From an uncultured Prevotella sp. (lineage in GTDB: Bacteria > Bacteroidota > Bacteroidia > Bacteroidales > Bacteroidaceae), in the NCBI GenBank assembly GCA_900762125.1, contig CAAFFL010000065.1, positions 1-11,721 of the forward strand: 11,721 nucleotides of DNA, in the 5' to 3' direction. Each line of letters opens with the position of its first letter. Position 1 is the stretch's first letter. The notes beneath the pieces are model-generated. The model ran no database searches, was not told the origin of the DNA, and saw only the letters and a list, made by a program, of their open reading frames with translations. Made by a program: the position numbers and the translations under genes. Positions 6,040 through 11,721 of this stretch are shown here, one piece after another.

Positions 6040-6384
6040 TTATTTCTCCTTCGAACTTTCGCTGACGTTCACAGCCACGCTGCCCGACAGCTTATTCTTG
6101 TCGATGACGGTGATAGCTGTCTTGCCCGCCTTCGCGCCGGTAACGATCAGCGTGTCCTTAGAGACGGCTACCGTAGCTGTCTTCTCGTCAGCCGACTTGG
6201 CGGTGTAGGGCAGTGTGCCACCCTTGACGACAACCTTCTGCGTCTTGCCCGGTGCAACGGTTACAGTTGTAGCACTGAACTTCAGACCACTGTCGTCGTC
6301 ATCGTCGCCGCATGAAGCGAACATTACACCACTGAGGCAGCATGCTGCCAGCATCATTGTTTTAATTGCACTTTTGAATTGCAT
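6040..6384 (-). CDS. Small surface lipoprotein with an Ig-like domain
   Basis: A 114-residue lipoprotein. The signal peptide is residues 1-24, with the lipobox ending FASC, so C25 would be lipidated. The mature protein begins CGDDDDDSG, an acidic run of the kind that sends Bacteroidetes lipoproteins to the cell surface. Residues 34-110 form one beta-rich, Thr/Val-rich domain (ATTVTVAPGKTQKVVVKGG, then KTATVAVSKDTLIVTGAKAG) that looks like a bacterial Ig-like (BIG-type) fold. It is shorter than HmuY-type heme-binding lipoproteins and has no obvious His or Cys ligands. It lies 104 bases after the TonB receptor stop and before the terminator at 5952-5989, so it is probably the last gene of that operon and may be an accessory surface component of the receptor. 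Binding partner unknown. Confidence 0.8.
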   Translation of the reverse strand: MQFKSAIKTMMLAACCLSGVMFASCGDDDDDSGLKFSATTVTVAPGKTQKVVVKGGTLPYTAKSADEKTATVAVSKDTLIVTGAKAGKTAITVIDKNKLSGSVAVNVSESSKEK

Positions 6385-6488
6385 TGCTTGAAACTTTTAA
6401 TAATTTGTTATGTTCTTGAACTTTCTATCGACTAAATGTCAATAGTCGGTCAATCTTGCATAACGATCATTTAAAAGAATGTTAAAGC

Positions 6489-8594
6489 TTACATAATGCT
6501 GATGGGCACGGAAACCTTGCAGACGATGTTGCGCCCCATGTTGTAGACGCCCATACGGCCGGTGACAGGGTTCACATCCGTATACTTCAGTCGGTTCAGA
6601 TGGCTTTGGTAGACCTTGTCCATCAGGTTGTTGGCAACAACCGTAAGAGTGCACAGGCGACGGCCATGGCTGCAGATATCCATTCCCGCCTTGAGGTTCA
6701 ACAGAGCATAACCAGGCGTGGCAGTCTCGGTATCGTCGGCCATGTAGTAGTGGCTCTGCCGGAAGTAACCTTCGATGTTAAGCCCGACGTAAGCATTGTT
6801 GAATGTGCGGCCGTTGTGGGTGAGCTCGTACTTGACGTCGCCTGTCAGGCGCGTGGCGGGCGTGAACGGCAACCACCGCGTCTCGCGCGGCTGGTGCAAC
6901 TGGCGGGCATCGACATAAGAGAACGTCGTGCCGAGGTGCAAGCGGTGGACAGGGTGACAGTCGACGAAGAGTTCGCCACCCAGCAGACGGGCATCGCCGC
7001 TGGTGAACTGATAGGTATGATAGCCGTCCTCCATGACCTGCTCTGTGCGGCGGGCGAAGATATAGTTGTCGATGCGACTGGCGAAGATCGACAGTTGTGC
7101 CTCGAAGACACGGCCACGATAACTCAGTCCCCAGTCGGCCTGATAGCTATGCTCAGGATTGAGGCTGTTGTTGCCCAACTCATAGCGCACGGAGCCTTCA
7201 TGGACGCCATTGCTGGCAAGCTCGCTGATGCCCGGTGCACGGAAACCGCTGGCAAGGTTCATTCGCATGTCGAGATTGTCGGCAGCATGCCATACACCGC
7301 CAAGGCTACCGCTTACGCCGGTGAAGTTGCGGCTGAAGCGACTGAAGCGCTCCTCGCCGTCGTCCATCAACTGTTCGCTGTGCAGATGACGATGGTCCGC
7401 ACGCACGCCGCCCTCCAACGAGAACCGTTTCATAGAGCGTGACGCAGAAATGAAGATGCCGCCGTCAAGGAGGTTGTATGCGGGGATGAGATACTCCGAG
7501 CCTTTGTTCAGACTGCGCTGATACATACCGCCGACGCCTATGTTCAGCTTCCATTCGTTGGAGAGCGGCATGGCGTAAGAGAGATTATAGGATAAGGTGT
7601 GGAGCTTGAAATAGAGACCATACTCATCGGGATGTTCTGCCTCCTCAAACTCCTGCCGCTGGTTTTGCTGATAAGCCACTAAGGCTTTCACTATGCCCTG
7701 GCCCAGAGCGACGCTGTTGTCCCATGTTGCCTTATAGTGGTGCACCTGCTGGTAGGGCATGCCGTGGCCGTATGTTTTTACATCAGCTACCGGCGACAGG
7801 AGCTCACCCGTCGCCAAGTCGCGCTCACCCTCCACGATGCCCGGCGTGAGCTGATAGGCGCTCAGATGCAGATAACTGTGCCCCCACTGGAAGTTGCGGC
7901 CAATCATTCCGCTCAGTGCCCGCTCACGAAACTGCGAGTTGGGTACGTAGCCGTCCTCCTTATTCTTATAGGCATGCGCCAGCTTCTGGCTCCAGCGGGC
8001 GTTCCACAGCCAGCCATGGTTGTTGCCCTTCAGCATCAGCGAGTAAGCGAAGAGACCATTGTTCGTTTGATATTCCGTAGAGACATTGCCACGGATGGTG
8101 TTCAGCGGTGCCGTGGGGTCCGACTGCAGCAGGAGCACGCCGGCCAGAGCATCGGAGCCATACATCAGCGAGGCGGGACCTTTGATGACCTCCACGTGGC
8201 TCACCCGCTGCTCGTCGATCTCTATGCCATGCTCGTCGCCCCACTGCTGGCCTTCCTGCCGTACGCCATCATCCACGACGACGATGCGGTTGTAGCCGAG
8301 TCCACGGATCACGGGCTTGGAGATGCCGCCGCCCGTGGTGATCTGTGACACGCCGGGCACGTGGGCCACAGCATCGATGAGATTGGTGGCAGCAGTGGTC
8401 TGCAACTGCTGGGCAGAGAGCGTGGCACGAGGGATGGCCGACTCCTTTGCCTTGGTCTGACCGGTTACGCCCGTCACCACTACTTCATTCAGGTTCATGT
8501 GTTTATAGAACACGTCGGTAGAGTCCGACACGTTCTGTGCCGTCGCCGACAAGCATGTCATGCCCATCAGCAACGAAAGAATGGTTTTGTTCAT
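6489..8594 (-). CDS. TonB-dependent outer-membrane receptor (metal or heme type likely)
   Basis: A 701-residue receptor that would import a ligand across the outer membrane using TonB energy. The signal peptide is residues 1-20 (cleavage after ATAQ). A TonB-box-like NEVVVTG sits at 36-42. The plug domain spans about 45-165, with VIRGLGYNRIVVVDDGVRQ (95-113), GQQWGDEHGIEID (115-127) and VEVIKGPASLMYGSDALAGV (134-153). The remainder is a 22-strand-type barrel. The GQQWGDEHG motif and the short classical plug (no SusC-type carboxypeptidase-like leader) fit metal, heme or siderophore receptors rather than SusC glycan porins. The barrel ends in SVPISIM, so the usual terminal aromatic residue is missing. 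It follows the His/Cys-rich small protein by 44 bases and precedes a small lipoprotein. Substrate is inferred from the neighbour, not shown by the sequence. Confidence 0.9.
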   Translation of the reverse strand: MNKTILSLLMGMTCLSATAQNVSDSTDVFYKHMNLNEVVVTGVTGQTKAKESAIPRATLSAQQLQTTAATNLIDAVAHVPGVSQITTGGGISKPVIRGLGYNRIVVVDDGVRQEGQQWGDEHGIEIDEQRVSHVEVIKGPASLMYGSDALAGVLLLQSDPTAPLNTIRGNVSTEYQTNNGLFAYSLMLKGNNHGWLWNARWSQKLAHAYKNKEDGYVPNSQFRERALSGMIGRNFQWGHSYLHLSAYQLTPGIVEGERDLATGELLSPVADVKTYGHGMPYQQVHHYKATWDNSVALGQGIVKALVAYQQNQRQEFEEAEHPDEYGLYFKLHTLSYNLSYAMPLSNEWKLNIGVGGMYQRSLNKGSEYLIPAYNLLDGGIFISASRSMKRFSLEGGVRADHRHLHSEQLMDDGEERFSRFSRNFTGVSGSLGGVWHAADNLDMRMNLASGFRAPGISELASNGVHEGSVRYELGNNSLNPEHSYQADWGLSYRGRVFEAQLSIFASRIDNYIFARRTEQVMEDGYHTYQFTSGDARLLGGELFVDCHPVHRLHLGTTFSYVDARQLHQPRETRWLPFTPATRLTGDVKYELTHNGRTFNNAYVGLNIEGYFRQSHYYMADDTETATPGYALLNLKAGMDICSHGRRLCTLTVVANNLMDKVYQSHLNRLKYTDVNPVTGRMGVYNMGRNIVCKVSVPISIM

Positions 8595-8638
8595 TGCGAT
8601 AATTTCTTGTTTTACTGTGTGTTAATAATAATGGGGAA

Positions 8639-8995
8639 CTACAGTAAAACAGGAGGCGCACGACCAGCATAGACACGCTGACGGATGCTTACCACAGCGG
8701 CAAGGCACTCGTAGCGGCGCAGGATGAATAAGCTGGTGAAAAGACAGAGTGAAAGCGTTGCTGCGGCACAGAAGGACACCGTGGCCAACTGGCACAGCAC
8801 GCAATGGTCAATCTGTGAGGCGGAGGATGAGAAATGCCCTTGATGATGAACATGGTGTAGGCACTCCGCACACGTCTCCTCAGCCACGCTGCCATAGGAG
8901 TGGGTGTGCAGACTAACCATCAGCAGCATCGGCACGAACACTCCAAGGAGTATCCATGCCGCCAATCTGCGCTTATGGTCCAATCGTCTCATCAT
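8639..8995 (-). CDS. Small membrane protein with a His/Cys-rich loop (DUF2946-like)
   Basis: A 118-residue protein with membrane helices at about residues 12-28 and 72-92. Between them lies a loop dense in metal ligands: C42-x2-C45, then H47, H48, H50, H51, H54, then H64, C65-x2-C68. It ends RAPPVLL, like the RGPP/RAPP tails of small DUF2946-type membrane proteins that often accompany metal receptors. Two CxxC pairs plus five nearby His strongly suggest metal or heme binding on the periplasmic side. It is the first gene of the unit: a -7 box lies 15 bases before the ATG, and the TonB receptor starts 44 bases after its stop. A role as a metal sensor, chaperone or delivery factor for the receptor is inference. 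The second ATG at 8992 could equally be the start. Confidence 0.75.
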   Translation of the reverse strand: MMRRLDHKRRLAAWILLGVFVPMLLMVSLHTHSYGSVAEETCAECLHHVHHQGHFSSSASQIDHCVLCQLATVSFCAAATLSLCLFTSLFILRRYECLAAVVSIRQRVYAGRAPPVLL

Positions 8996-9009
8996 TCTTA
9001 TCTGCGGTG

Positions 9010-9042
9010 CAAAGATACACCTTTTCTAAAGAATGCTGAAGC
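9010..9042 (-). promoter_or_regulatory. Promoter of the His/Cys-rich protein / TonB receptor unit
   Basis: TATCTTTG at 9017-9010 on the minus strand is a full TAnnTTTG match. At 20 bases upstream the -33 site reads TTC rather than TTG. Transcription would start only about 8 bases before the ATG at 8995, so the leader is very short. Confidence 0.55.
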
Positions 9043-9082
9043 GAAATGAGTATTAAATACAACTTTCCCAATCAGTAGTACT

Positions 9083-9523
9083 CTACAAACTGGGGTAAAT
9101 CCCCAATAGAACCCTGTATTTACCTTCCATCTTCAGATACTTGTTGTAACCACGGTTGTTGATGTTCGCTTTCGTCAGCTTTCCCGTAGCATAACGCTTC
9201 TGCAGCCTGGCAAGGCCTTTTCGTCTAGTGTATGCGTCTTTCTTGGCCCGTTTGTCGCTCATGGACGCAATCAGCCGTATGCCGCTGCCTTTGTCAATGA
9301 CTTTGATGTCCCCGTTCTGGAGCTTCAAGCCGAGGATAGCATCTTTGATGAACTGACTCTCATTCTTCACCCTGGCTCCGATGATGTATTCGTAGCCTTT
9401 TTCTTTGAGCTCCTTGATGTTCTTCTTAGACAACAAGCCTGCATCAGCAACAACTATCGGATGTTCAAAGCCAAAACGCTTAAGGACATCGTCAACAAGG
9501 GCGCCGCCGGCCTGAAAGGCTGG
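9083..9523 (-). pseudogene. IS1634-like transposase fragment (both ends missing)
   Basis: 146 residues are open between a stop at 9526-9524 and one at 9085-9083. Recognisable transposase core: GGALVDDVLKRFGFEHPI, then VVADAGLLSKKNI with the Asp of a DDE catalytic site, then GYEYIIGARVKNES, and further on NNRGYNKYLKMEG. This order is typical of IS1634/IS4-group DDE transposases, which are several hundred residues long. The first part of the protein is gone. Downstream of MEGK the sequence leaves the family and stops after 11 residues. No terminal inverted repeats or target duplication could be found. The element is dead and probably marks an old rearrangement. Confidence 0.75.
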
Positions 9524-9582
9524 TCATGCGTGAAGGTCGAGGTCGTCGGTACTGGTGAATCTTAGTGTTCTGTTCATTGTAC

Positions 9583-9660
9583 GGCGTACGCCAGCAGCGT
9601 GGACGACGAACGCCCGCAGCGTGGATGGCGTACGCCCGCAATTTGGACTGCGTACGCCGC
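9583..9660. repeat. 22-bp tandem repeat, about 3.5 copies, palindromic core
   Basis: The units are 9583-9604, 9605-9626, 9627-9648 and a partial fourth at 9649-9660. Each begins with a version of GGCGTACGCC (a perfect 10-base palindrome in units 1 and 3, degenerate in 2 and 4), followed by a segment like CGCAGCGTGGAC. The array lies between the transposase remnant and the barrel-gene tail. Confidence 0.9.
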
Positions 9661-9699
9661 ACAATAAACATCAGGCTGTGTTTATCGTTCTCCCATCAA

Positions 9700-9912
9700 G
9701 AGCAGCGCCCTGACACGTTACACCCAGGCCGATGGCTCCAAGCAGAAGGTCAAGTTCAGGGATGTGCATGCCACGCCAGTCACCGTCGACCTGCTGGCAC
9801 AGATCAACACGCCCGTGCTGAACTATTACTTCAAGTATAGCCCCTGCAACGTCCTCGACACGAAGTACGGTCCGAAGTTCCAGTCGCTGTCCTTTGGCTT
9901 CTGCTTCTAAGC
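9700..9912 (+). pseudogene. Orphan 3' end of a second barrel-protein gene (copy of 2364-2576)
   Basis: The reading frame from 9701 encodes 69 residues, SSALTRYTQADGSKQKVKFR to LSFGFCF, then TAA at 9908-9910. It matches the C-terminus of the barrel protein at 1702-2574 with 8 base changes in 213. Six are synonymous; two alter residues (Lys to Arg, His to Asn). There is no start codon: an in-frame stop lies at 9665-9667, and the upstream sequence is unrelated. It is the tail of a paralogue, or of a duplicated copy, whose front was lost at the boundary near 9700. A strong terminator follows at 9961-9996, which is missing after the intact copy. Confidence 0.9.
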
Positions 9913-9960
9913 AATTATCCAAGATGGATAATTTATAATAAAAACGGCAGAACTTACGAC

Positions 9961-9996
9961 TAGAGCCCCATTGCCAAAGTGGACAATGGGGCTCTA
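9961..9996. terminator. Strong hairpin terminator, perfect 13-bp stem
   Basis: TAGAGCCCCATTG (9961-9973) pairs fully with CAATGGGGCTCTA (9984-9996), enclosing a 10-base loop that can add two more C-G pairs. A/T-rich sequence flanks both sides (ataaaaac before, taagttattta after), so it could work in both directions: for the barrel-gene tail on the plus strand and the TonB-tail/hydrolase operon on the minus strand. Confidence 0.85.
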
Positions 9997-10018
9997 TAAG
10001 TTATTTATTGGTAGAGAG

Positions 10019-10120
10019 TTATTGCAGTGCAAACTTGATGGGAATGGTGTACTTCACGCGGACGGGCTCGCCCTTCTGCGTTATTCGAATTTTAACATTC
10101 GATAACTCATCTTTATTCAT
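10019..10120 (-). pseudogene. Last codons of a TonB gene, now a 33-codon remnant
   Basis: On the minus strand the frame reads GEPVRVKYTIPIKFALQ and stops at 10019-10021. This is the typical final strand of Bacteroidetes energy-transducer TonB proteins (x-VRVxYTxPIxFxLQ-stop). The rest of the TonB C-terminal domain is absent. An ATG at 10120 happens to be in frame, giving 33 residues that start MNKDELSNVKIRITQ; this ATG overlaps the last eight bases of the hydrolase gene. It is most likely a leftover tail joined to the hydrolase end by a deletion. Translation as a tiny coupled peptide is possible but unsupported. Confidence 0.65.
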
Positions 10121-11000
10121 GTTCCTTCAGCCATCGGCTGAGCACTTCGCAGTATTCGTCGTGGCAGTCGATGAACGTCATGTGGCGGCACTGCCAGAAT
10201 AGATGCCACTGCGAGCCGGGTATGCCGTCGTTCATCGTCTTGGCGATGTAGGGCGTGCACTCGTCGTCGGTGCCGCTGAGGATAAGGGTAGGGGTGTGGA
10301 TTTCGCCCAGGCGGTCGGTGTAGTCGAAGTCGCGGAGGTTGCCCAGCGGCGTGTATTCGTTCGGTCCCCATGCCACAAGATAGCTCTCCGTTCCCGAGCG
10401 TTTCGGCCGCCGCACGCACTCCGGCCGGTCGTCGCCGTCGAGGTCGCAGACGTGGAGCAGGGTGTGGTGGTTGTCTGCAGCGATGTATGCCGGGTCGCTG
10501 AAGTTGCCCGTCGCCTCTGCCTTTGCAATGGCGTCCTGCTCCTTCTGGGGCATGTAGCGGATGAGGCGGTGCTGTTCCTTTGCCCATAGCCAGCTGGCGG
10601 GTAGCGTGCTCGAGAGTATGGCGCTGACGATGCCGTGTGGCTTGCGGTCGATGAGGTAGCTGATGACGAGCATGCCGCCCCACGACTGTCCGAGGAGACT
10701 CACGCGGTCGAGGTGCAGATATTCGCGCAGCGCCTCGAGTTCTTCGGTCCATGTCTCCAGTGTGAAGAGCTCCGGATGCCCCTCCACGAAGGAGTTGCCA
10801 CAACCAATCTGGTCGTAGCTGATGATCTGGTGCCCTGTCTCAGCTAACTGGTCGAGCACCTCAAAATAGTTGTGCGTGCTGCCCGGACCGCCATGGATGA
10901 GCAGCAGTGGTGCCTTGTCCTCGTGTCGTTCGCCCACCATCCGGTAATACACCTTGTAGCCCTTAAAGGGCATGTAGCCTTCTTCGATTTTCCTTTCCAT
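10113..11000 (-). CDS. Alpha/beta hydrolase, prolyl aminopeptidase (proline iminopeptidase) family
   Basis: A 295-residue enzyme that probably removes N-terminal proline or similar residues from small peptides in the cytoplasm. Visible: HGGPG oxyanion motif (36-40), the DQIGCGNS strand-turn (63-70), nucleophile elbow GQSWGG with Ser106, a helical cap around 130-225, the acid in SGTDDECTP (Asp245 or 246) and the catalytic His273 in CRHMTF. Length and spacing fit the tricorn-interacting-factor F1/Pip group. ATG 11000 is chosen because MERKIEEGYMPFKGYKVYYR is the normal family start. A longer in-frame start at 11117 would lie inside the GH31 gene. No signal peptide. It follows the GH31 stop by 14 bases, so the two are co-transcribed. 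Exact substrate cannot be read from the sequence. Confidence 0.88.
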   Translation of the reverse strand: MERKIEEGYMPFKGYKVYYRMVGERHEDKAPLLLIHGGPGSTHNYFEVLDQLAETGHQIISYDQIGCGNSFVEGHPELFTLETWTEELEALREYLHLDRVSLLGQSWGGMLVISYLIDRKPHGIVSAILSSTLPASWLWAKEQHRLIRYMPQKEQDAIAKAEATGNFSDPAYIAADNHHTLLHVCDLDGDDRPECVRRPKRSGTESYLVAWGPNEYTPLGNLRDFDYTDRLGEIHTPTLILSGTDDECTPYIAKTMNDGIPGSQWHLFWQCRHMTFIDCHDEYCEVLSRWLKEHE

Positions 11001-11014
11001 AAATATTTGTGTTG

Positions 11015-11721
11015 TTATTGTTTGCGTACGCTGACCTGCGCATCGCCGGGCTTGTATTCGTAGCCCGTGCACTCGGTGGCAGCGGCACGGTAGGGCGTCC
11101 ACGTCATCTTGTCCCAACGGATCTCCGACGTGCTCTGCGCCACGGGGACGGTGGGGATGAGGCTGCCGTCACGTACGAGGATGACGCACGGGATCTTCCC
11201 CACGGTGATGTCCTGATAGCCTTGGTCGTAGACCTTCCCCGTCTGGTAATCGATCCACTTACCCTTCGGCAGGTACACCGTGCGGTGTGTACCGGTCTCC
11301 ATCAGTGGCGCTACGAGGATCTGCGAACCGTACATATACTGGTCCTCGCACAGCCATGCGCCCTGGTCCTCAGGGAACTCCACAAACATCGCACGCACCA
11401 TCGGCAGGCCCTGCTCCGTGCAGAGCTTCGCCTGAGCGTAGACGTAGGGCATCAGTTTGTACTTCATCTCGGCGCAGTCGCGGAACGCATCGGTGAAGCT
11501 CTTGCTGATGAGCCACGGTTCCGTGGGAGGTGCGCCATGGGCACGGGTGTGACTGCTCAGGAAGCCGAAGGGCAACCAGCGACGATAGATATCCTCCGGT
11601 GAGGCGGTGACGAAGCCGCCGATGTCGTGGCTCCAGAACGAAAAACCGCTCAGGCCGAGGCTCAGTCCGCCACGCAGGTCACCCATCATACCGGTGTTGT
11701 TCGTTGCCGCGTCGCCCCCCC
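11015..11721 (-). CDS. Glycoside hydrolase family 31 enzyme, C-terminal part (cut by window edge)
   Basis: The frame is open from the window edge to a stop at 11015, about 235 codons. It covers the end of the GH31 catalytic barrel and the C-terminal beta domains: GGDAATN near the edge (its Asp is in the position of the family's acid/base), RGGLSLGLSGFSFWSHDIGG, FGFLSSHTRAHG, YKLMPYVYAQAK, PMVRAMFVEFPED, YGSQILVAPLMETG, YLPKGKWIDYQTG. This is the alpha-xylosidase/alpha-glucosidase type. The enzyme likely releases alpha-linked xylose or glucose from oligosaccharides. The nucleophile region and any signal peptide lie outside the window. The last bases contain a run of seven Cs, a spot where the sequence itself may be uncertain. 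It forms an operon with the hydrolase downstream. Confidence 0.92.
   Translation of the reverse strand, partial: GGDAATNNTGMMGDLRGGLSLGLSGFSFWSHDIGGFVTASPEDIYRRWLPFGFLSSHTRAHGAPPTEPWLISKSFTDAFRDCAEMKYKLMPYVYAQAKLCTEQGLPMVRAMFVEFPEDQGAWLCEDQYMYGSQILVAPLMETGTHRTVYLPKGKWIDYQTGKVYDQGYQDITVGKIPCVILVRDGSLIPTVPVAQSTSEIRWDKMTWTPYRAAATECTGYEYKPGDAQVSVRKQ

Noticed and set aside
6429..6448. Inverted repeat CGACTA-8 bases-TAGTCG between receptor and lipoprotein genes
   Set aside because: Only a six-base stem without a T-run on the transcribed strand. It could be a processing or attenuation site, but this is not enough to call.
6600..7442. Long plus-strand open frame (280 codons)
   Set aside because: It is antisense to the TonB receptor, whose plug and barrel motifs are unmistakable. 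GC-rich codons produce open frames on the other strand.
9091..9105. TGGGGTAAATCCCCA palindrome in the transposase remnant
   Set aside because: Short, inside coding debris, and without a partner elsewhere; probably chance.
9491..9565. Short plus-strand coding-like stretch (GAAGLKGW, then VKVEVVGTGES, stop) antisense to the transposase edge
   Set aside because: It looks like a C-terminus in host codons and extends past the transposase similarity, but it is only about 20 residues, overlaps the remnant and matches no family I recognise.
9565..9840. 91-codon plus-strand open frame over the tandem repeat and barrel tail
   Set aside because: It reads the barrel-gene tail in the wrong frame; the same wrong-frame peptide appears over the intact gene near 2380-2500.
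11711..11721. Run of seven Cs at the window end as a possible frameshift in GH31
   Set aside because: The frame stays consistent with GH31 up to the edge, and too little sequence remains to judge.

Overview
The window looks like chromosome of a Bacteroidales bacterium, most likely Prevotella or a close relative. Three things point that way. Several starts carry the Bacteroidetes -7 promoter box (TAnnTTTG). A lipoprotein has the Cys-Gly-Asp-run start typical of surface lipoproteins in this phylum. The gene content (ECF sigma operon, TonB receptor with a His/Cys-rich partner, RecQ, GH31 plus prolyl aminopeptidase-type hydrolase, IS1634-like transposase) also fits. No rRNA, tRNA or CRISPR array was seen.

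Layout: 1-189 (-) is the start of an unidentified gene, divergent from an ECF sigma operon at 333-2574 (+): sigma factor, membrane-anchored probable anti-sigma, small secreted protein, outer-membrane barrel protein. At 2577-2764 (-) a broken outer-membrane-type fragment abuts the barrel gene's stop. recQ follows (2789-4837, -). Upstream of recQ lies a damaged locus (4830-5573, -): the N-terminal domain of a YhcG/DUF1016 nuclease joined to the frame-broken tail of another gene that overlaps the recQ start. From 5598 to 6039 is a mostly gene-free stretch with short direct repeats, a possible 20-codon ORF and a strong hairpin terminator. From 6040 to 9017 (-) is a probable metal or heme uptake unit: a His/Cys-rich small membrane protein, a TonB-dependent receptor and an Ig-like lipoprotein.

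From 9083 to 10120 is a run of gene remnants: a transposase fragment truncated at both ends, a 22-bp tandem repeat, a 213-bp near-copy of the 3' end of the barrel gene at 1702-2574, a perfect-stem terminator, and the last codons of a TonB gene. The window closes with an operon on the minus strand: an alpha/beta hydrolase of the prolyl aminopeptidase family and the C-terminal part of a GH31 glycosidase cut by the window edge.

The most unusual signals are the paired palindromes with compensatory changes inside the broken DUF1016 gene, the 96%-identical tail duplication next to an IS remnant, the palindromic-core minisatellite, and the chain of gene tails around 9.1-10.1 kb. I see no complete new defence or mobile system. 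The case for novelty rests on these repeats and on the small His/Cys-rich protein paired with the receptor.
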